64,000 bases of DNA from Blattamonas nauphoetae (taxonomy: Eukaryota; Preaxostyla; Oxymonadida): assembly GCA_033064195.1 (NCBI GenBank), contig JARBJD010000125.1, positions 62,001 to 126,000 on the forward strand. Reading direction: 5' to 3'. Both the position numbers and the translations under genes were made by a program. Shown piece by piece: positions 34,601-46,308 of this stretch; the stretch's first letter is position 1, and the number at the start of each line of letters is the position of its first letter. Under the pieces are notes generated by a model. The model had not been told where the DNA came from. It was given only the letters and a program-made list of their open reading frames with translations, and ran no database searches.

Positions 34601-35709
34601 ACGAATCTGTGCTCCACTCTTTGCAGAAATCATCGAGTTCTTTTCTGAAAAGCTGGAGCGATTTCTCCCAGTCAGGTGAGACTGAAGAATCAGATACAAG
34701 AGCTTCTTTCGATTTGTCAAGATGTTGTGTTAATTCGTCAATGAATTGTCGCAAATGAATGCTGTTCGTAAGATCGTCACATGAATGTGGATGAGAGATT
34801 TCTAAGTTCGAAAATTGACCAGACAAGAGTGTGTACAAATCATGGGAGAGGCTTGTTGCACTTAAACGAAGAGATTCATGTCCACAGAATGAGGCAGAAA
34901 GTGAGATGATTGTGTAGAACTCAAAATGGAGAATTTGACAATATAATGCAGTAAATTGGAGACAACAGGTAAATATGTTGTGCGACGGCTGGATATAGGT
35001 TTGGATCAGATTCTCAATCTGAAGAGGGAAGGATGCAAAGAAAACGGGAGTGGTCGGAAATAATGAGTGCGTTGTATTGATTGTCTGCTCAAAAATTGAC
35101 AGGTACAATGATGTTTGTTCGATTTTCAGAAATTGAAAATGACGAAGTCGGCATGGAACAAGAGATTTCGTTGGGGCTTTTGGTGGAAAATGAACGCTTG
35201 TATACGAAGGGAGAGGCGTAATAACTCTCGATTCGTGAGCAAGAGGGTCATAGTTATCATCATCAAGTGATGGTTCTATGTCAGTATCTCCCGATGAGTC
35301 AGACGCATATGCACTTGGAGATGGTCTTCTCCGACGAGATTGTTGGTAGCTTTGTCTATCAGGTGAGACATTTCGGGATTTACTAGCTTTATCTAAACCA
35401 GAAAAAAATAGGAAGTGAGAGTGAAGGGGTATATGGGATAGTTTTGAGAGAAAAGTTCAAATCAGACTCCGTTTCTTGTTTGGACCTCGCTTTTTCACTG
35501 GCATCTGATATGAACAAGTTAATTTCTTTTCAATGCAGCTTGAACAAGGCCTTCCTCTGAAAAAAGATCATGAGACAGAGAAGAACAGAACCTGTCGCAT
35601 TTGGTTTTCCTTGAGAAAAATGAATAATCAATGGACAATTGTGAAGAAAAAACCTGAGACGGCATGAATCACATGATTTTTCAGTGCTTTTGAACTTTTG
35701 GACTTCCAT
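31677..35709 (-). CDS. Zn2Cys6 (fungal-type zinc cluster) transcription factor, ~1292 aa
   Basis: Four exons: 35709-35654, 35610-35593 (only 18 nt), 35556-35468 and 35392-31677. The introns are 43, 36 and 75 nt, and the sum is 1292 codons plus stop. Splicing creates a binuclear zinc cluster at residues ~13-38: SCDSCRLRKTKCDRGRPCSS then CIEKKLTCSYQ, with all six Cys correctly spaced (C-x2-C-x6-C-x5-C-x2-C-x6-C). A basic linker (MPVKKRGPNKKRS, then SRRRRPSPS) follows, as in fungal regulators. The long middle is helical, compatible with but not proof of a regulatory domain. The C-terminal part is Ser/Pro/Gln-rich and low-complexity, ending in an acidic stretch. Zn2Cys6 proteins bind CGG-type DNA half-sites in fungi; targets here are unknown. 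The gene is divergent from a small membrane protein 55 bp away. Confidence 0.85.
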
Positions 35710-35764
35710 TGTTCGCCACTGAGGGTTCGATCTGGAGAGATCAACCCATCAAGAGTGTTCATCG
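35710..35764. promoter_or_regulatory. 55-bp divergent intergenic region
   Basis: The zinc-cluster gene starts at 35709 (minus) and a small membrane-protein ORF starts at 35765 (plus). Both promoters must lie within these 55 bp or within each other's coding sequence. No TATA-like box is obvious. It contains an imperfect inverted pair, ttcgatctggagagatcaa. Confidence 0.4.
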
Positions 35765-36034
35765 ATGGTCAGCATTCTCCTTCTGATCTCAGTAATTCTC
35801 CTGGTGATTGGAATTCTAACCACGATTGTTTTGATGTCTTGTCACAACAAAATTCAAAAGAGAAGAGATGAAGCACGGAGGCGACAAATGGCTGAGGGCG
35901 AACGAAATCTGAACGAGAAAGAATTACAAATTGGCAATGTTCGAAATGCCCCAGAACTGGAGCATGCCGATCTTCATCTTGCTGCATTTGAAACCAGCGC
36001 AAGCAACGTATTTGCTGGAGACACAACAATATGA
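35765..36034 (+). CDS. Small single-pass membrane protein, 89 aa
   Basis: A clean 89-codon frame begins with a strong hydrophobic N-terminal span (ILLLISVILLVIGILTTIVL). A basic, highly charged helix follows (KIQKRRDEARRRQMAEGERN), then a polar acidic tail. This is the topology of a signal-anchored membrane protein with a cytosolic tail. I do not recognise a family. No intron is needed. The frame could be one exon of a longer gene, but its start lies next to the divergent zinc-cluster start and it ends before the VPS9 gene. Confidence 0.6.
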   Translation: MVSILLLISVILLVIGILTTIVLMSCHNKIQKRRDEARRRQMAEGERNLNEKELQIGNVRNAPELEHADLHLAAFETSASNVFAGDTTI

Positions 36035-36280
36035 AAATACTCGTCTTCCTTGATGTCAATACTCCTCCTTCTTTCATTATGATCATTATTGTTTCATTAT
36101 TTTCACTTCTTTTCATCTTTTCATTTCACCCGAGCTTTTCCTACTGTTGCTCAAACAACAGTTCGTATTTGCCTTTCAAGAACTGTCAACCCTGAACCTT
36201 CTGATCCACCATCCTCCAATTGCCAGATTTCTGCAGTTGAAATCATCAAAATTATGTTCTGAGGGGAAATCTGGGAATTC

Positions 36281-38605
36281 ATGACTCAAGAAAATTGTGG
36301 GGCAATCATTCGACAATCAAATGAATTGATGAATGGAGAATTGAATCCAGAACATCTCCAACGAACATCAATGAATAAGCTCTCTCGGAGACTTCAACTT
36401 TGTCTCAATGACTCTTCAGTCACCATCAATCGACATTCTGCCGATTTCACGGTATTTACTTTAACATTTCACTTTTTGCAGGAAAAAATGAGAAAAAAGT
36501 TTCGCCTTGTTGATGAAAAAACTCTCCGTGAGCTGGAAGCTGCATATTCCAAGGCTATTTTAGCGGATCACGACTTCCGTGAGAAAAGCAGAACAAGATC
36601 AACATCCTTGGATAAAGAACACCTCGATTTTCTCCGCACCAAGCTCATCACGTATCCTTCTTCCATTCGCCACAAAACTCGGACTCTTCTCACGCTCCAA
36701 AGCCTCCTCCAATCAAGCATCACCAATTATCTTGCTGGAGAAGGTACAGTTCTTCAAAACTATCACTCCTATATCATCAGATCAATCAAAAATATCTCGT
36801 TGAACACTCTTTCCAAGGATGACTATGTCCAACCGACTGAATTGATGAATACTGATCCAGTTCTATCAATCTATCGGATCGCCAACCTTGAAGTCTTAAG
36901 TCAACTGAAAATCTACCGCAAGGAGGTCATGTCTGTTCTCCAACCAAATGGACAATTTCGAAGTACACCAAAGAAAAAGATGCAGTCAATCGCACTCATC
37001 CTTCCAAGCCTGGAACTGCCATTCTTCTCCTCTCAACTCACATCTCAGCATTTGTCAATCATCAATGCCGTGTGTAGAGGAATTTCACGTCACGAGAACG
37101 GTGAATATGTTATTGAATCAAATTGCTTTGGACGCATGAAGGATTTTATCAAGGGACCTCCCTTTTTAGTCGACCCTCACATCCACCGCTATAAAGTCAA
37201 ACTTATTTCGGCGTATCCTTCTCTTTTTGACGGAGCACTCAAAGGAACACACCGAAAGAACGCAATTCGAGCCATGATCGACTCGATTTCAAACTACGTT
37301 TCAAAGACTGCAGATTTTCTGTGTCAGACAATCTCATCTGCTGTACAAACTGAATCAAAACGCTCAAAACACAAATCGAAGCCACCTTCTCCATTCGAGA
37401 CCAAGTCCAGTGGGTTTCTGTTTGCTGTCCGCGACTTTCTTTTTGGACAGTTTTTGGAGTTCTTTGAGAAGCTGTCAGGGACCTCAGATAGCCAATATGC
37501 ACTTGCTGTGTCAGCTGAGTGGAGATTCCGGAAGCAATTTCGGGGAAATGCGGCATTAACAAGAAATCACTCCACATTTCTGACACCTCCTGATTCTCGT
37601 TCGCCTGAATGGTTGTGCGAAATTCATACTTTTCCTGCATTCTTAAGCGTCTTTGACATGCTTTTCTTCCTCAACCTAACTCAGGAGCCGTATCAGTCGC
37701 TGAATCTAATCGAACAATTCTGTGAGAATGTCCTGTCAGTGGCGTCGCAATTTCAACAGCATCGATTGAATGAAAAGGAGAAAACGAAAGAAAACTTACA
37801 ATTTGAAAGTCCATCAAGCCCTTCTGAGATGGACACAGGTCGAACACAAAATGTCCTCCCATCGTCCACTCAATCTCTGCCACTTCGGAACCAATGCGAA
37901 CAATGTGAGGAAAATGATAATGCAGATGCCGTTTCACTCATTACCCCAAGTCCTCAGCCCAATGCCCTTCTGAACACCACATCCCCAACCAACGACCATC
38001 AATCACCCCCAATCGCTCACTCCCCGATCGCCCAGTTCCACCCACCGACCCCACGATCAGTCACTCCGCTCCCACCACACTTACCGTCACCGGCTCTCCA
38101 ATCGTCCCACACAACACCACCCAAACGTCAACCCCCCATCCCTCCTCCCCCGCTCGTTGAGTCGTCCGAAATGTACGGAGTGGAAGTGTCTGATGCTGCC
38201 CTTCTTTCTGCAGATGACTTCCTTCCTCTCCTCATCCACATTTTCTCGCGCCATGTCATTGTCAACCCTTTTGGGAAGATCGAGATGATCCAGGCCTTTG
38301 TTCCGATGTCCCAAATGAAAGGATCGATGGGCTTCTTCTTCTCCTCCTTCCAAGCTGCCCTGTCCTTCATCAGAGCCAATGGAGAGCGACTGGGTCGACG
38401 CGACGACTCTGACGAAGAGAATGCGGGACATGGCGAGAAAGAGAACTTCGCTGATGATGCCGTTTCTCTCTGCCCGAGCGACTGGAGTGATGTTCCGCGG
38501 GCTGCGTCGTTTGAAGGTCGATCGATTGTCACATGCCCTGACATGATCGACGATGTCCTGTTCGACCTCCAACCGAACGACGAAGAAATCGACGACGGAA
38601 TCTGA
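36281..38605 (+). CDS. VPS9-domain protein (putative Rab5-family GEF), ~764 aa
   Basis: The frame runs 36281-38605 with a 30-nt stopless intron at 36452-36481 (gtattt..ttgcag). Removing it gives 764 aa and joins HSADFT to EKMRKKF. The N-terminal ~450 residues are helical. A later segment (EPYQSLNLIEQFCENVLSVA) and the block SADDFLPLLIHIFSRHVIVN..FSSFQAALSFI fit the VPS9 pattern (ADDLLP...Y.L..L..A..FI). VPS9 domains activate Rab5-type GTPases on endosomes. A long Pro/Ser/Gln-rich insert (about residues 520-640) splits the two halves. The C-terminus is acidic (PNDEEIDDGI). The match covers the helical core; I cannot place every catalytic residue. Confidence 0.7.
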   Translation: MTQENCGAIIRQSNELMNGELNPEHLQRTSMNKLSRRLQLCLNDSSVTINRHSADFTVFTLTFHFLQEKMRKKFRLVDEKTLRELEAAYSKAILADHDFREKSRTRSTSLDKEHLDFLRTKLITYPSSIRHKTRTLLTLQSLLQSSITNYLAGEGTVLQNYHSYIIRSIKNISLNTLSKDDYVQPTELMNTDPVLSIYRIANLEVLSQLKIYRKEVMSVLQPNGQFRSTPKKKMQSIALILPSLELPFFSSQLTSQHLSIINAVCRGISRHENGEYVIESNCFGRMKDFIKGPPFLVDPHIHRYKVKLISAYPSLFDGALKGTHRKNAIRAMIDSISNYVSKTADFLCQTISSAVQTESKRSKHKSKPPSPFETKSSGFLFAVRDFLFGQFLEFFEKLSGTSDSQYALAVSAEWRFRKQFRGNAALTRNHSTFLTPPDSRSPEWLCEIHTFPAFLSVFDMLFFLNLTQEPYQSLNLIEQFCENVLSVASQFQQHRLNEKEKTKENLQFESPSSPSEMDTGRTQNVLPSSTQSLPLRNQCEQCEENDNADAVSLITPSPQPNALLNTTSPTNDHQSPPIAHSPIAQFHPPTPRSVTPLPPHLPSPALQSSHTTPPKRQPPIPPPPLVESSEMYGVEVSDAALLSADDFLPLLIHIFSRHVIVNPFGKIEMIQAFVPMSQMKGSMGFFFSSFQAALSFIRANGERLGRRDDSDEENAGHGEKENFADDAVSLCPSDWSDVPRAASFEGRSIVTCPDMIDDVLFDLQPNDEEIDDGI

Positions 38606-39261
38606 AGGATGCCTTATGTGATGTCACACGCGGAACGAAAACTGCCTTCTTCTCGTTTGCTCCGACCCCACTCTCAATTAGCTGCTCTGTTCTTCCTTCT
38701 CGTCGACGACTCAGTGGAGATCAACTCAACCGGATCAAACAATGAGCCGATGTTTGTCTTATCCCCACAATCTCGCCTTGTCAAGGTTCTCCATCTCTTC
38801 CAACAGCACACACCCTCGTCAATCCCACACAGGCGCTGGAAATCATATCCTCAAAGAAGAATCAGAGTGAGTGCTGAACGAAGATAGCGCAGACATCCTT
38901 CGATCACACTCACACCACATCGGAATTGGAAGGAGTGTCGCTCTCTCATTTTGAGAGGCAGACAGTGCCACTGCGAAAGTGGATCTTCTCCACATTCTTT
39001 CGTTTCAATCACTTAATTTTGTCCGCATTCGTTTCAGAGAACATAGAAATAAAGGTTTAATCTCATTTTATGGGATAAGACGACGTTCTGATCCCAACAA
39101 AGAAAGACAGTCAACGGGTCGAACGACCGCCGCCAAAGAAAGAAAAGAAAGGTCCAGATGTGAAAGCAGACACAGGAAATTGTGGGAACATCTGGCAATA
39201 TAATGAAGAAAGACAACCGAAAACAAAAACCAAAACAAGCAGAGATAGAGACGAACCAAGA
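38606..39261. other. Convergent intergenic region
   Basis: About 650 bp between the ends of the plus-strand VPS9 gene and the minus-strand LRR-PP2C gene. A plus-strand frame (38609-38887) lacks motifs and starts directly after the VPS9 stop. It is probably 3' untranslated sequence of higher GC content. No RNA gene is seen. Confidence 0.45.
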
Positions 39262-42200
39262 TTACAATAACACCACAATCACCGACACATTGTCCTGAGT
39301 CAGAAGCGCGAGGGCAGCTGTTTTGATGGCGACTGCACATTTCTGAGCAACATACCCCTTCGCTTGAGGATCGAGTTGGGTGATGAGTGGTGCGTGGTTG
39401 GAAGAAGAACTTTTGGAGGAGTGAGTGGAGAGAGTGGTGAAGTGGAGGAGGACAGTGTGGATGATGTCCGCTACGTGCTGCGATGTCAAAACATCAAACA
39501 CCCCATCACACCCAATCACAACAGCAGTATCTGTTTGCAGGCAGTGCGGTGACGAGAACGCAAACAGGTTGGCATCGGAAGGGCGATGACTGTGGAAGTG
39601 CGAAGCATCAAACTTGACCTCTTCCTTCGTCTTCTTCTTCTCCTCCGTCGGCTCTGGGGCAGTCGGCGGTGTCCGAGGTTTCGGTGGAGTGGCCTGGATT
39701 TTGCCCAAAATCGACGGAGACGGTTGGATTGGAAAATTCGTGACGGGTGAGGGAGGTGTGGTCGGGAGTGACACTGGAGACATGAGTTGACGAGGTGCAA
39801 GTGGGAAAGGATTGAGAGGGTGTGGAGTGAGGGAAGAGAGGAAGGTGTTCCAGCAATTGTCTTTGTCTGTTTTGGACATGGCCTTCGGCTCCCGCTCCTT
39901 CCAACTTTGTCGTGCTCGTTCGAAAGTGTCCCCCTCACCACTCACTTCCGGCTGAAGCTCGATGTCGCCGACCGATCGCGCTGTGGCCAACTTCCCATCG
40001 ACTCGTCTGTCGAGACTTACCCAACCTCCGCTTTCTTTGATGCGGATGAGCTCGGCCGTGTTGGATGGCTTGTGGTCGAATGATAGAGGGAGCGAGAGGA
40101 GTGAGCGATGCTTCAGGTGACTCTGTTGGAGGAGGAGGGGATGGAGGAGTGATTTCAATTGTGGATACTTTTTGAGAAGAGGAACAGTCAGCTTTCCTCT
40201 CCCGCCCTCGCTCTCACTCACCACACTCCGAGTCACAGAAAACGGAAACTCAGCCACAACCAAAGCACGACTGTCTCCAACATTGATGCACTTGATGGCG
40301 TCTTTTGTGATGGCACACACATTCAGACACGCCCCATCGTCGATTTTGTGGAGTCTGATTTCATCATTCAATACTCGCACTGTCTCCGAAAGAATCTCGT
40401 TCAGCAGGCTGCACGACGTTCCATGTGTCTTCTTCTCCGCCATCTCGAACGAAGCAGGAGGTGTGGGCTTGGCAGAGTGGGGCTGGGGAGGGGTGGGCGG
40501 AGGTGGCTTCGGCTGCCCGTCAAGGCTGGTTCGAGAGAACTGAAGATACGAAGGCGGCATGCTGAGACGAGCAGGAGTTGTCTTCGTCGGCTGAGGGGTT
40601 GGGACAGTGTGGGAGAGCATTCTGGGTGGGTCAAAAGAGGGTGCAGGCAGTTTCTGACCCAACTTCTCCCTCTCCTTCACCCGCAAGGTCAGTCTCTTTC
40701 CAACAGCGATGAACGTGTGAACGAACTCCGCTGACAGAAAGTGGGAAGTGACAGGTCCTTTGTGCCCATCAAACACACCAAACAGGCCGCCGCAGTGGAC
40801 TGTCGGATGGAAGTGGGTGCTGAATGCCGACGGATTGAGCAATTCCTCTCGTTCTGTCATGGCCTCCATTCCTGTTCGTGTCAGTCTCAGTTCGTTGGGA
40901 AGGGTCAGCAATCGCTCGATCGTGTCCCATTCTCCGTCGCATACCAACCCATCCAAATCCCAGCCATCGATCGGGACGAGAAGGATGGCGTCCTCCATCG
41001 CTGTTCGTGTCCCACACGTCTCAGCAATTCCGACGGGGAAGATCGAGAGGTCCGTGGCGAGTGCGTTGGGGGCGAAGGAAGGAGAGATGGTTGGTGAGAT
41101 GGGAGGAGAGACGGACGGGGAAGAGGGAGAGTTTGTGACATTGAATGTCGGAGGAGACGAGAACGGAAGGAGAGGAGCTGTCAATTCAATTTTGAGCTCG
41201 TGTTTGGTGATGCTGCTCTCAACCGATTCATCCACAGCGGCAGGGACAATCGAGACAAGATCAATCTTTGAACTTTCCTTTGTTTCAGAGTCACTATCCC
41301 TGACCGATTTCTTCTCGCTCTTCGCGGATTCGGGGAGAGGAGGGTAACAAAGTGAGCACCGCTGTTCCTCGCCCTTCTTCATCGACTGTTTTCGCATGGT
41401 TGATCTTCGCTGGATCTCTCCGATGTGCCGAAACGATTCAAGCGACTCGAAATATCTCCGCTCGTCTTGTTCCCTCCGCTGCCTCCTCTTTTCTCTTTCG
41501 TCGCGAGCCTCTTCCGTTTCTCGGAGGCCCAACTCGATGTCTGTCGCTCCAACAAACGTGCTGCGAGGTCGGACGTGTCTCCGCTCAGCCTCTCGCTTCT
41601 TTTCTGCGCGACGACGGCGGAATTCGTTGTCGAAGAGAAGAACTGAGGAATAGCACCAGAAGGGAGGTGACGAGAGAGTGCAGAGGGAGGACGGGAGAGA
41701 GTGGATTGTGGGGACGACTGGCTGAGGCGGTTTCGGACGGTTGGAAGAAGACGAAGGCGGAGCTGATTCAAAACATGAAAACAGAAAGATGAACACCTCT
41801 TTGCTGAATGGCCTGCGACGACGAGGACAGAGTGAGGAAGGCGTGTGTGAGGTATGACGGGGATTTGATGAAGTGCTGCAGATAGCCCGGAAAGGGCACA
41901 GCGACGTGGCGATGCATCAGATGCTGCGGGAGAAGGGTCGACAGCTCGACGGCGAGTGCGGAGCGGTTGATGCTCGACATGAGTTGGGGTTGGAGCGACA
42001 TGTATGTTTCTGATGTGATCGCATCTTCCATCTCCAGATTGAGTGTTTCATCGTCAATTGAAATCAGAATGGGCTTTTGGGCGATTGGCGAAGAGGCTGC
42101 GAGCAGCGCTGTGGCATTGTCTGCGGTCTGTTCAGAGGGTGTCACTGCGAGTGTCGGGGAGTCTGTGTCAGGCGGGTCAGGAGATGAATTTGGTGCTGAG

Positions 42201-45132
42201 AGAAGAAAGACAATGAGCATGATGACAGAAAGAATAATGGTTGAGAAAAAAGAGCAGAGAAAGATGATGGGTGGATTCTTCTCGCGTACAGTTCATCTGC
42301 GACATCGACGTTGCTCGGATCCTCTGGAAGGACTGTGTGAAGAGGGTGAGGAGTTCGTTGTCCTTTGGATCTGAGCTCGTGTCGCGATCAGCCTCTGCGG
42401 TGTTGATGTACTCGTCCATCCTTTCCGTCCACTTCATCTCCCCCACCGCGTTGAACGAGACGTCCACAAAATTGAAGGATTGCACAGAGCTGCTCTCGTT
42501 CTCGTCCACCTCTGTCACCGTTGCGGCTCGGATGGATTCTTCCACAACGTTGTTGTTGTTCTCCAACACAAATGGCAGCTCGCTGTTCTCTTCTTTCGAG
42601 TCGGAGAGCCTTCTGAGCCCGTCGAACACCTGCTTCGCGTCGAGAGGGTTGTAGGCAATGGAGTCCTCAATTTGGACACGGCGGAGATGAGGAGAGAGGA
42701 ACGCCTTGTCATCATCGTCCACAGGTTCTTCCGACACAGAAGATGCAGACTCTTCAGAGCTGCTCTTCCCTTCCAGTGTTTCCCATTCGTGATCAGAAAG
42801 TGAGACAAGCTCTTTTGAGAGATCCTCACTTTCCTCCGAGCTCTGATCAGCATCAATTTTGTGTTGATTCGGCGATGAGTGTGGAGACAGGCGTCGCTCG
42901 TGAGGACGTGGCGGAGTTGGGGTGTATCGTTCGAGTGTGATCAATTCCGGAAACTGCTTTATGAAGAAACGATCGAGATTGTCGTCCGTTTCGCTGTCGA
43001 GCGGGGCAGGTGGAAGAGGGGGAACAAAAACAGGTTGTTCTTGGAGGAAGGTTGATCGAGTGTCATTGAGTGTTTGCGTGTGGAGGGAGGGGTGGGAGTG
43101 GATGAGGAAGGCGGGCAGTTCGGGGAGGAGGTTGTGTGAGACGTCGAGGAAGTAGCGTGGAGAGGACTGTATGAACGAGGGGAATGACGGAAGTGACGTG
43201 AGATGGTTGAAAGAAACATCAAGTCGTGTGATTGAGGGTAATGACAGGAACAGACAGGACGGGAGGCTGGAGAGAGTGTTGTGCGATAAATACAGCGAAT
43301 CAAGCAGAGAAAAGTTCGTAATCAACATAGGAAATGCAGTCAACTTATTCATGTTGAGGTTGAGTGACACAAGAGGACTGATAGTGAAGGTAGGAAGGCG
43401 CGGTGAGGATCTTGGTGATTTCCCTTCCTTCGCATGTAGGGACGAATGTTGGCTGACGTAATCCTGAAAATCCGCAGAAAGATCATCAAAAGACGGTAGT
43501 GTTTCAAGAAAATTTCCCGAAAGCGTGAGATCGCATAGAGCAGGAAGCCTGAAGACAAAAGGCGGACAGAAAGTCAATTTATTGAAAGCGAGGTTGAGAT
43601 ATTTGAGGTTCTTGAGATGTGAAATCGCATCGGGGATGACAGTGAGGAGGTTAAAGGAGAGGTTCAGGTTTGTGATGTAATTGAAGCTTGCGAATGCTTC
43701 TGGAATGTCTGTAATGCGATTGTTGGCAAGACTTAAAGATAAAAGGGAGGTAGATAGTGGGATTGTGGTCCCTTGTCTCACAGTCTGTGTGAAGGGAGCT
43801 GGGAACGCGGTGAGTTGGTTGTGAGCGAGAGATAAGACTGAAAGATTGCAGAGAACGTCATTATCGGCTGCACTACCGATCGACGTGAGAGTGTCATCGC
43901 TACTGTCAGTATCACCTTTACCTTGCTTCTTTGGCGAGGATGGAGTGAGATCTTGTTGAGGTTCCACGAAACCCTCCATGTCGGTGATCGCATTACAATC
44001 AGCTGTAAAACAGACAGTATCGAGAGAAAGAAGAGGTATGAAAGTCAGGAGATTGTCAGAGAAGTTGAATTGGGTTCCCGACTCTGAGAAGATGGTTGAT
44101 AGTGGTGGGAGTGATTGAACGAAATTGTGCGAACACAAAAGCGAGTTGCAGTTCTAAAATCAGAATATTCAGGTGAAAAAGAGAAAATAACAGGAATAAT
44201 TGGAATTTCCAACCTGGAGGCGGGATAATGACGATGGAAGTGATGTGAGTTGATTTTCTCCAATCCAAATCAATCTCAACCTGGGACAAATATCAAAAAG
44301 ATTTTCTGGAAGAGATTCTAATTGGTTATGTGTTAATTTGAGATCCGTGAGCTTTCTGAAACACGAAAAAGTCTGTGAAAAATTTGATCTCGATAAAAAA
44401 AGGGCAAACTGCTTCTGAAATATACTTAATTTGATTGATTCGGAGCTCAAGAGTTGTAAGGATGGATATTTTTGAAGATGGATCAAGTTCAAATGTTTTT
44501 ATTCGATTTACAGCAAGATTTAATATTTTGAGCTGTGGAAGCTGGAGAGTCTGGCTGACAACTTCGATATTGTTGCATTGAAGATCTAACATTGTAATAG
44601 AGTCATGTTCAATCACAGGATACTCAGTTAATCTGAAATTGTTGAGAAATTGAAAGAACAAGAGCTTTAACACACTCACCATAGGCCATTTCCAGTTGTT
44701 TCAATTTTGGAAAAACGAGTTTGAGAATGTGAGGATTGATGGTCATCTTAGTATGGTTCATTCTAAGATCTTCAAGATTTGGGATGATAACATGAGCGAA
44801 CTCTTCAAGACTGTTGTGGCTGATATCCTAAGGAAGTAATGTCAAATAAAATGACTCAGCTTGGATAAAGGGGAAACCATTCGCGTGATGGTGTGGTTCA
44901 TATTCAATGATGTTGGGAAGGAAGTGAGATTGTTGTAGTTCAACTGCAAAGTCCTCAGTGATGGTAAAACTGGCGATAATCGAGGAATATCACTCAGCAT
45001 GTTGTAAGAGAGGTTCAAGTGACTGATCCATGGTCTCTCTTTTGAGAGAATCTCGGCTGGAAACGTGACAAGGTTCTGTTTCGTGAAGGTGACATTCTTT
45101 CCTGACAGATCCTGGCTTTCAACACCTCCCAT
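39262..45132 (-). CDS. LRR-PP2C protein phosphatase (PHLPP-like architecture), 1850 aa
   Basis: Seven exons: 45132-44878, 44827-44676, 44632-44410, 44372-44214, 44153-42290, 42195-41797 and 41762-39262. Introns are 50, 43, 37, 60, 94 and 34 nt, and the sum is exactly 1851 codons with the stop. The N-terminus MGGVES fits N-myristoylation. Many leucine-rich repeats follow (e.g. LNLSYNMLSDIPRLSPVLPS, LANNRITDIPEAFASFNYIT, LNLAFNKLTFCPPFVFRLPA). Then comes an acidic Ser-rich linker, a basic helix (RRRRAEKKREAERR) and a PP2C domain. The PP2C motifs are all present: RTAMED, GVFDGHKG, VGDSRALV, ATARSVGD, GCDGVFDVL and DNVSVIVV, including the four metal-binding acidic positions. The PP2C domain carries long Pro-rich insertions. 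LRR-PP2C fusions occur in PHLPP; no adenylyl cyclase domain is present. Predicted: a membrane-associated Ser/Thr phosphatase. Confidence 0.9.
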
Positions 45133-45358
45133 ACTGAGAAGGAGGGTAGACTAGACACAGAATAGAATGATCGATAAGTCATACACAGAAAACAGTTCGT
45201 TCAGTTGTTGGAGAGTTCTGATCGGCCCCTTTCACAAAACAGTGACAGAAAAAAGTGATAATATGACAATGAAACGACGAAAATGGAGACAAAACTAGAG
45301 GTGGTCCGATGTTCAGTCCATCAAAGCGCGTAAATAGGCAAATATCCATTGAAGAACT

Positions 45359-46299
45359 TCAAGTTACAAACTGAATATCCGAGGCGATTTCAAGAGAAAC
45401 AAAAGACTGTTCCGACTTTTTGCTCACAACAGGATACAGAGCGAAAAGATGCAATCTACAATTTCCGACGTGCTGCGTTAGTTGGGGAACTGTCCCGCCA
45501 ACGATAGGAAGAACAAAGCCCCGTTCCAACTCTGTCCAAGCGGCGCTTTCTCCCAAAGAAGATGCGGCAGTCTTGAAGTTTGGGTATGTTCCACCCTTCA
45601 GATCAGTCGAAAGAACGCGCATGCATTGCGTGATCCATCCGCCATGAGAGACGATGCAAACTCTGCGAATATCCTGGCTAGACGCAAGGAGAGGCTGAAT
45701 GTATTGGGCAATAAACGCTTTGGCTCGAGAATAGACGTCTTGACGGCTCTCTCCGTTTGGATATTTTGCCTTGAGACGAAGAGGAGGCAATGATAAACTA
45801 TCAGAAAAATAGGACGATACTGTGTATAAATTTCCTTTTCTTTTTCTGACTTCTGCTGCTAATTGCCCATATGGTTTTCCCACATAAGATCCAGCATCTG
45901 AAAGATGAGAATGAGGAGACAACAGACCAATTTCACGAAGAAGTGGAAGATACTGCACTTCTGGGAAGTGACTGTTATGTGATTGGATAATCTCCATTGT
46001 CTAAGATAAAAAATGTTTCCTTGATGTTGAAGAGATTGAAAACTGTTCGCGTTCGTTGGAGGTCAGAACAAAATGCATGGTCGAAATGGACTTGCATCAG
46101 GCTCTTTCCAGCTTGATTTGCCTGTATAATCGAATATAAATACAACAAACAAGGAACTAGACTTGTTGAGTACCTCTTTCGTTTAGAGGGACATTTGATT
46201 GGCCTTGAACGATCCTACTGGAATTTTGAGCAGTTTCACCACTTAAAAACATATAACAAATACAGAGACACACTGACGGATAAAGTAGAGGAGAAGCAT
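45359..46299 (-). CDS. Histidine phosphatase (phosphoglycerate-mutase-like), 257 aa
   Basis: Five exons: 46299-46274, 46241-46163, 46121-46044, 46000-45821 and 45769-45359. Introns are 32, 41, 43 and 51 nt, and the sum is 257 codons plus stop. The first intron splits the catalytic codon, and splicing yields MLLLYFIRHGETAQNSSRIV. The family order follows: GQSNVPLNERGTQQANQAG, FDHAFCSDLQRTRTTMEII, AKYPNGESRQDVYSRA and RRVCIVSHGGWI (second catalytic His). The fourth intron (45820-45770) is stopless and 3n. The R-H-G, SDLQR.R.T and SHGG blocks mark a histidine phosphatase of the cofactor-dependent PGM superfamily. The substrate cannot be told from sequence; glycolytic mutase, fructose-2,6-bisphosphatase-like and general phosphatases share these blocks. 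Its start is ~10 bp from the HMG/DEK gene. Confidence 0.9.
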
Positions 46300-46308
46300 T
46301 TAGTGTTG
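46300..46308. promoter_or_regulatory. Head-to-head start region of about 9 bp
   Basis: The histidine phosphatase starts at 46299 (minus). The likely HMG/DEK start is ATG at 46309 (plus), with ATG at 46348 as the alternative. With so little space, each promoter or 5' leader must overlap the other gene's coding sequence. Confidence 0.45.

Noticed and set aside
35720-35760. Possible tRNA-like T-loop (gggttcgatct) near the divergent promoter
   Set aside because: No matching acceptor, D or anticodon arms can be folded around it.
38609-38887. Extra exon or gene after the VPS9 stop
   Set aside because: No splice join to the upstream frame, no motif, and it lies between two convergent genes, so 3' UTR is simpler.
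46195-46308. Extension of the HMG/DEK frame upstream of 46309
   Set aside because: This stretch is antisense to phosphatase exons 1 and 2, which code for the RHGE motif. I prefer the start at 46309, though the upstream Met cannot be excluded.
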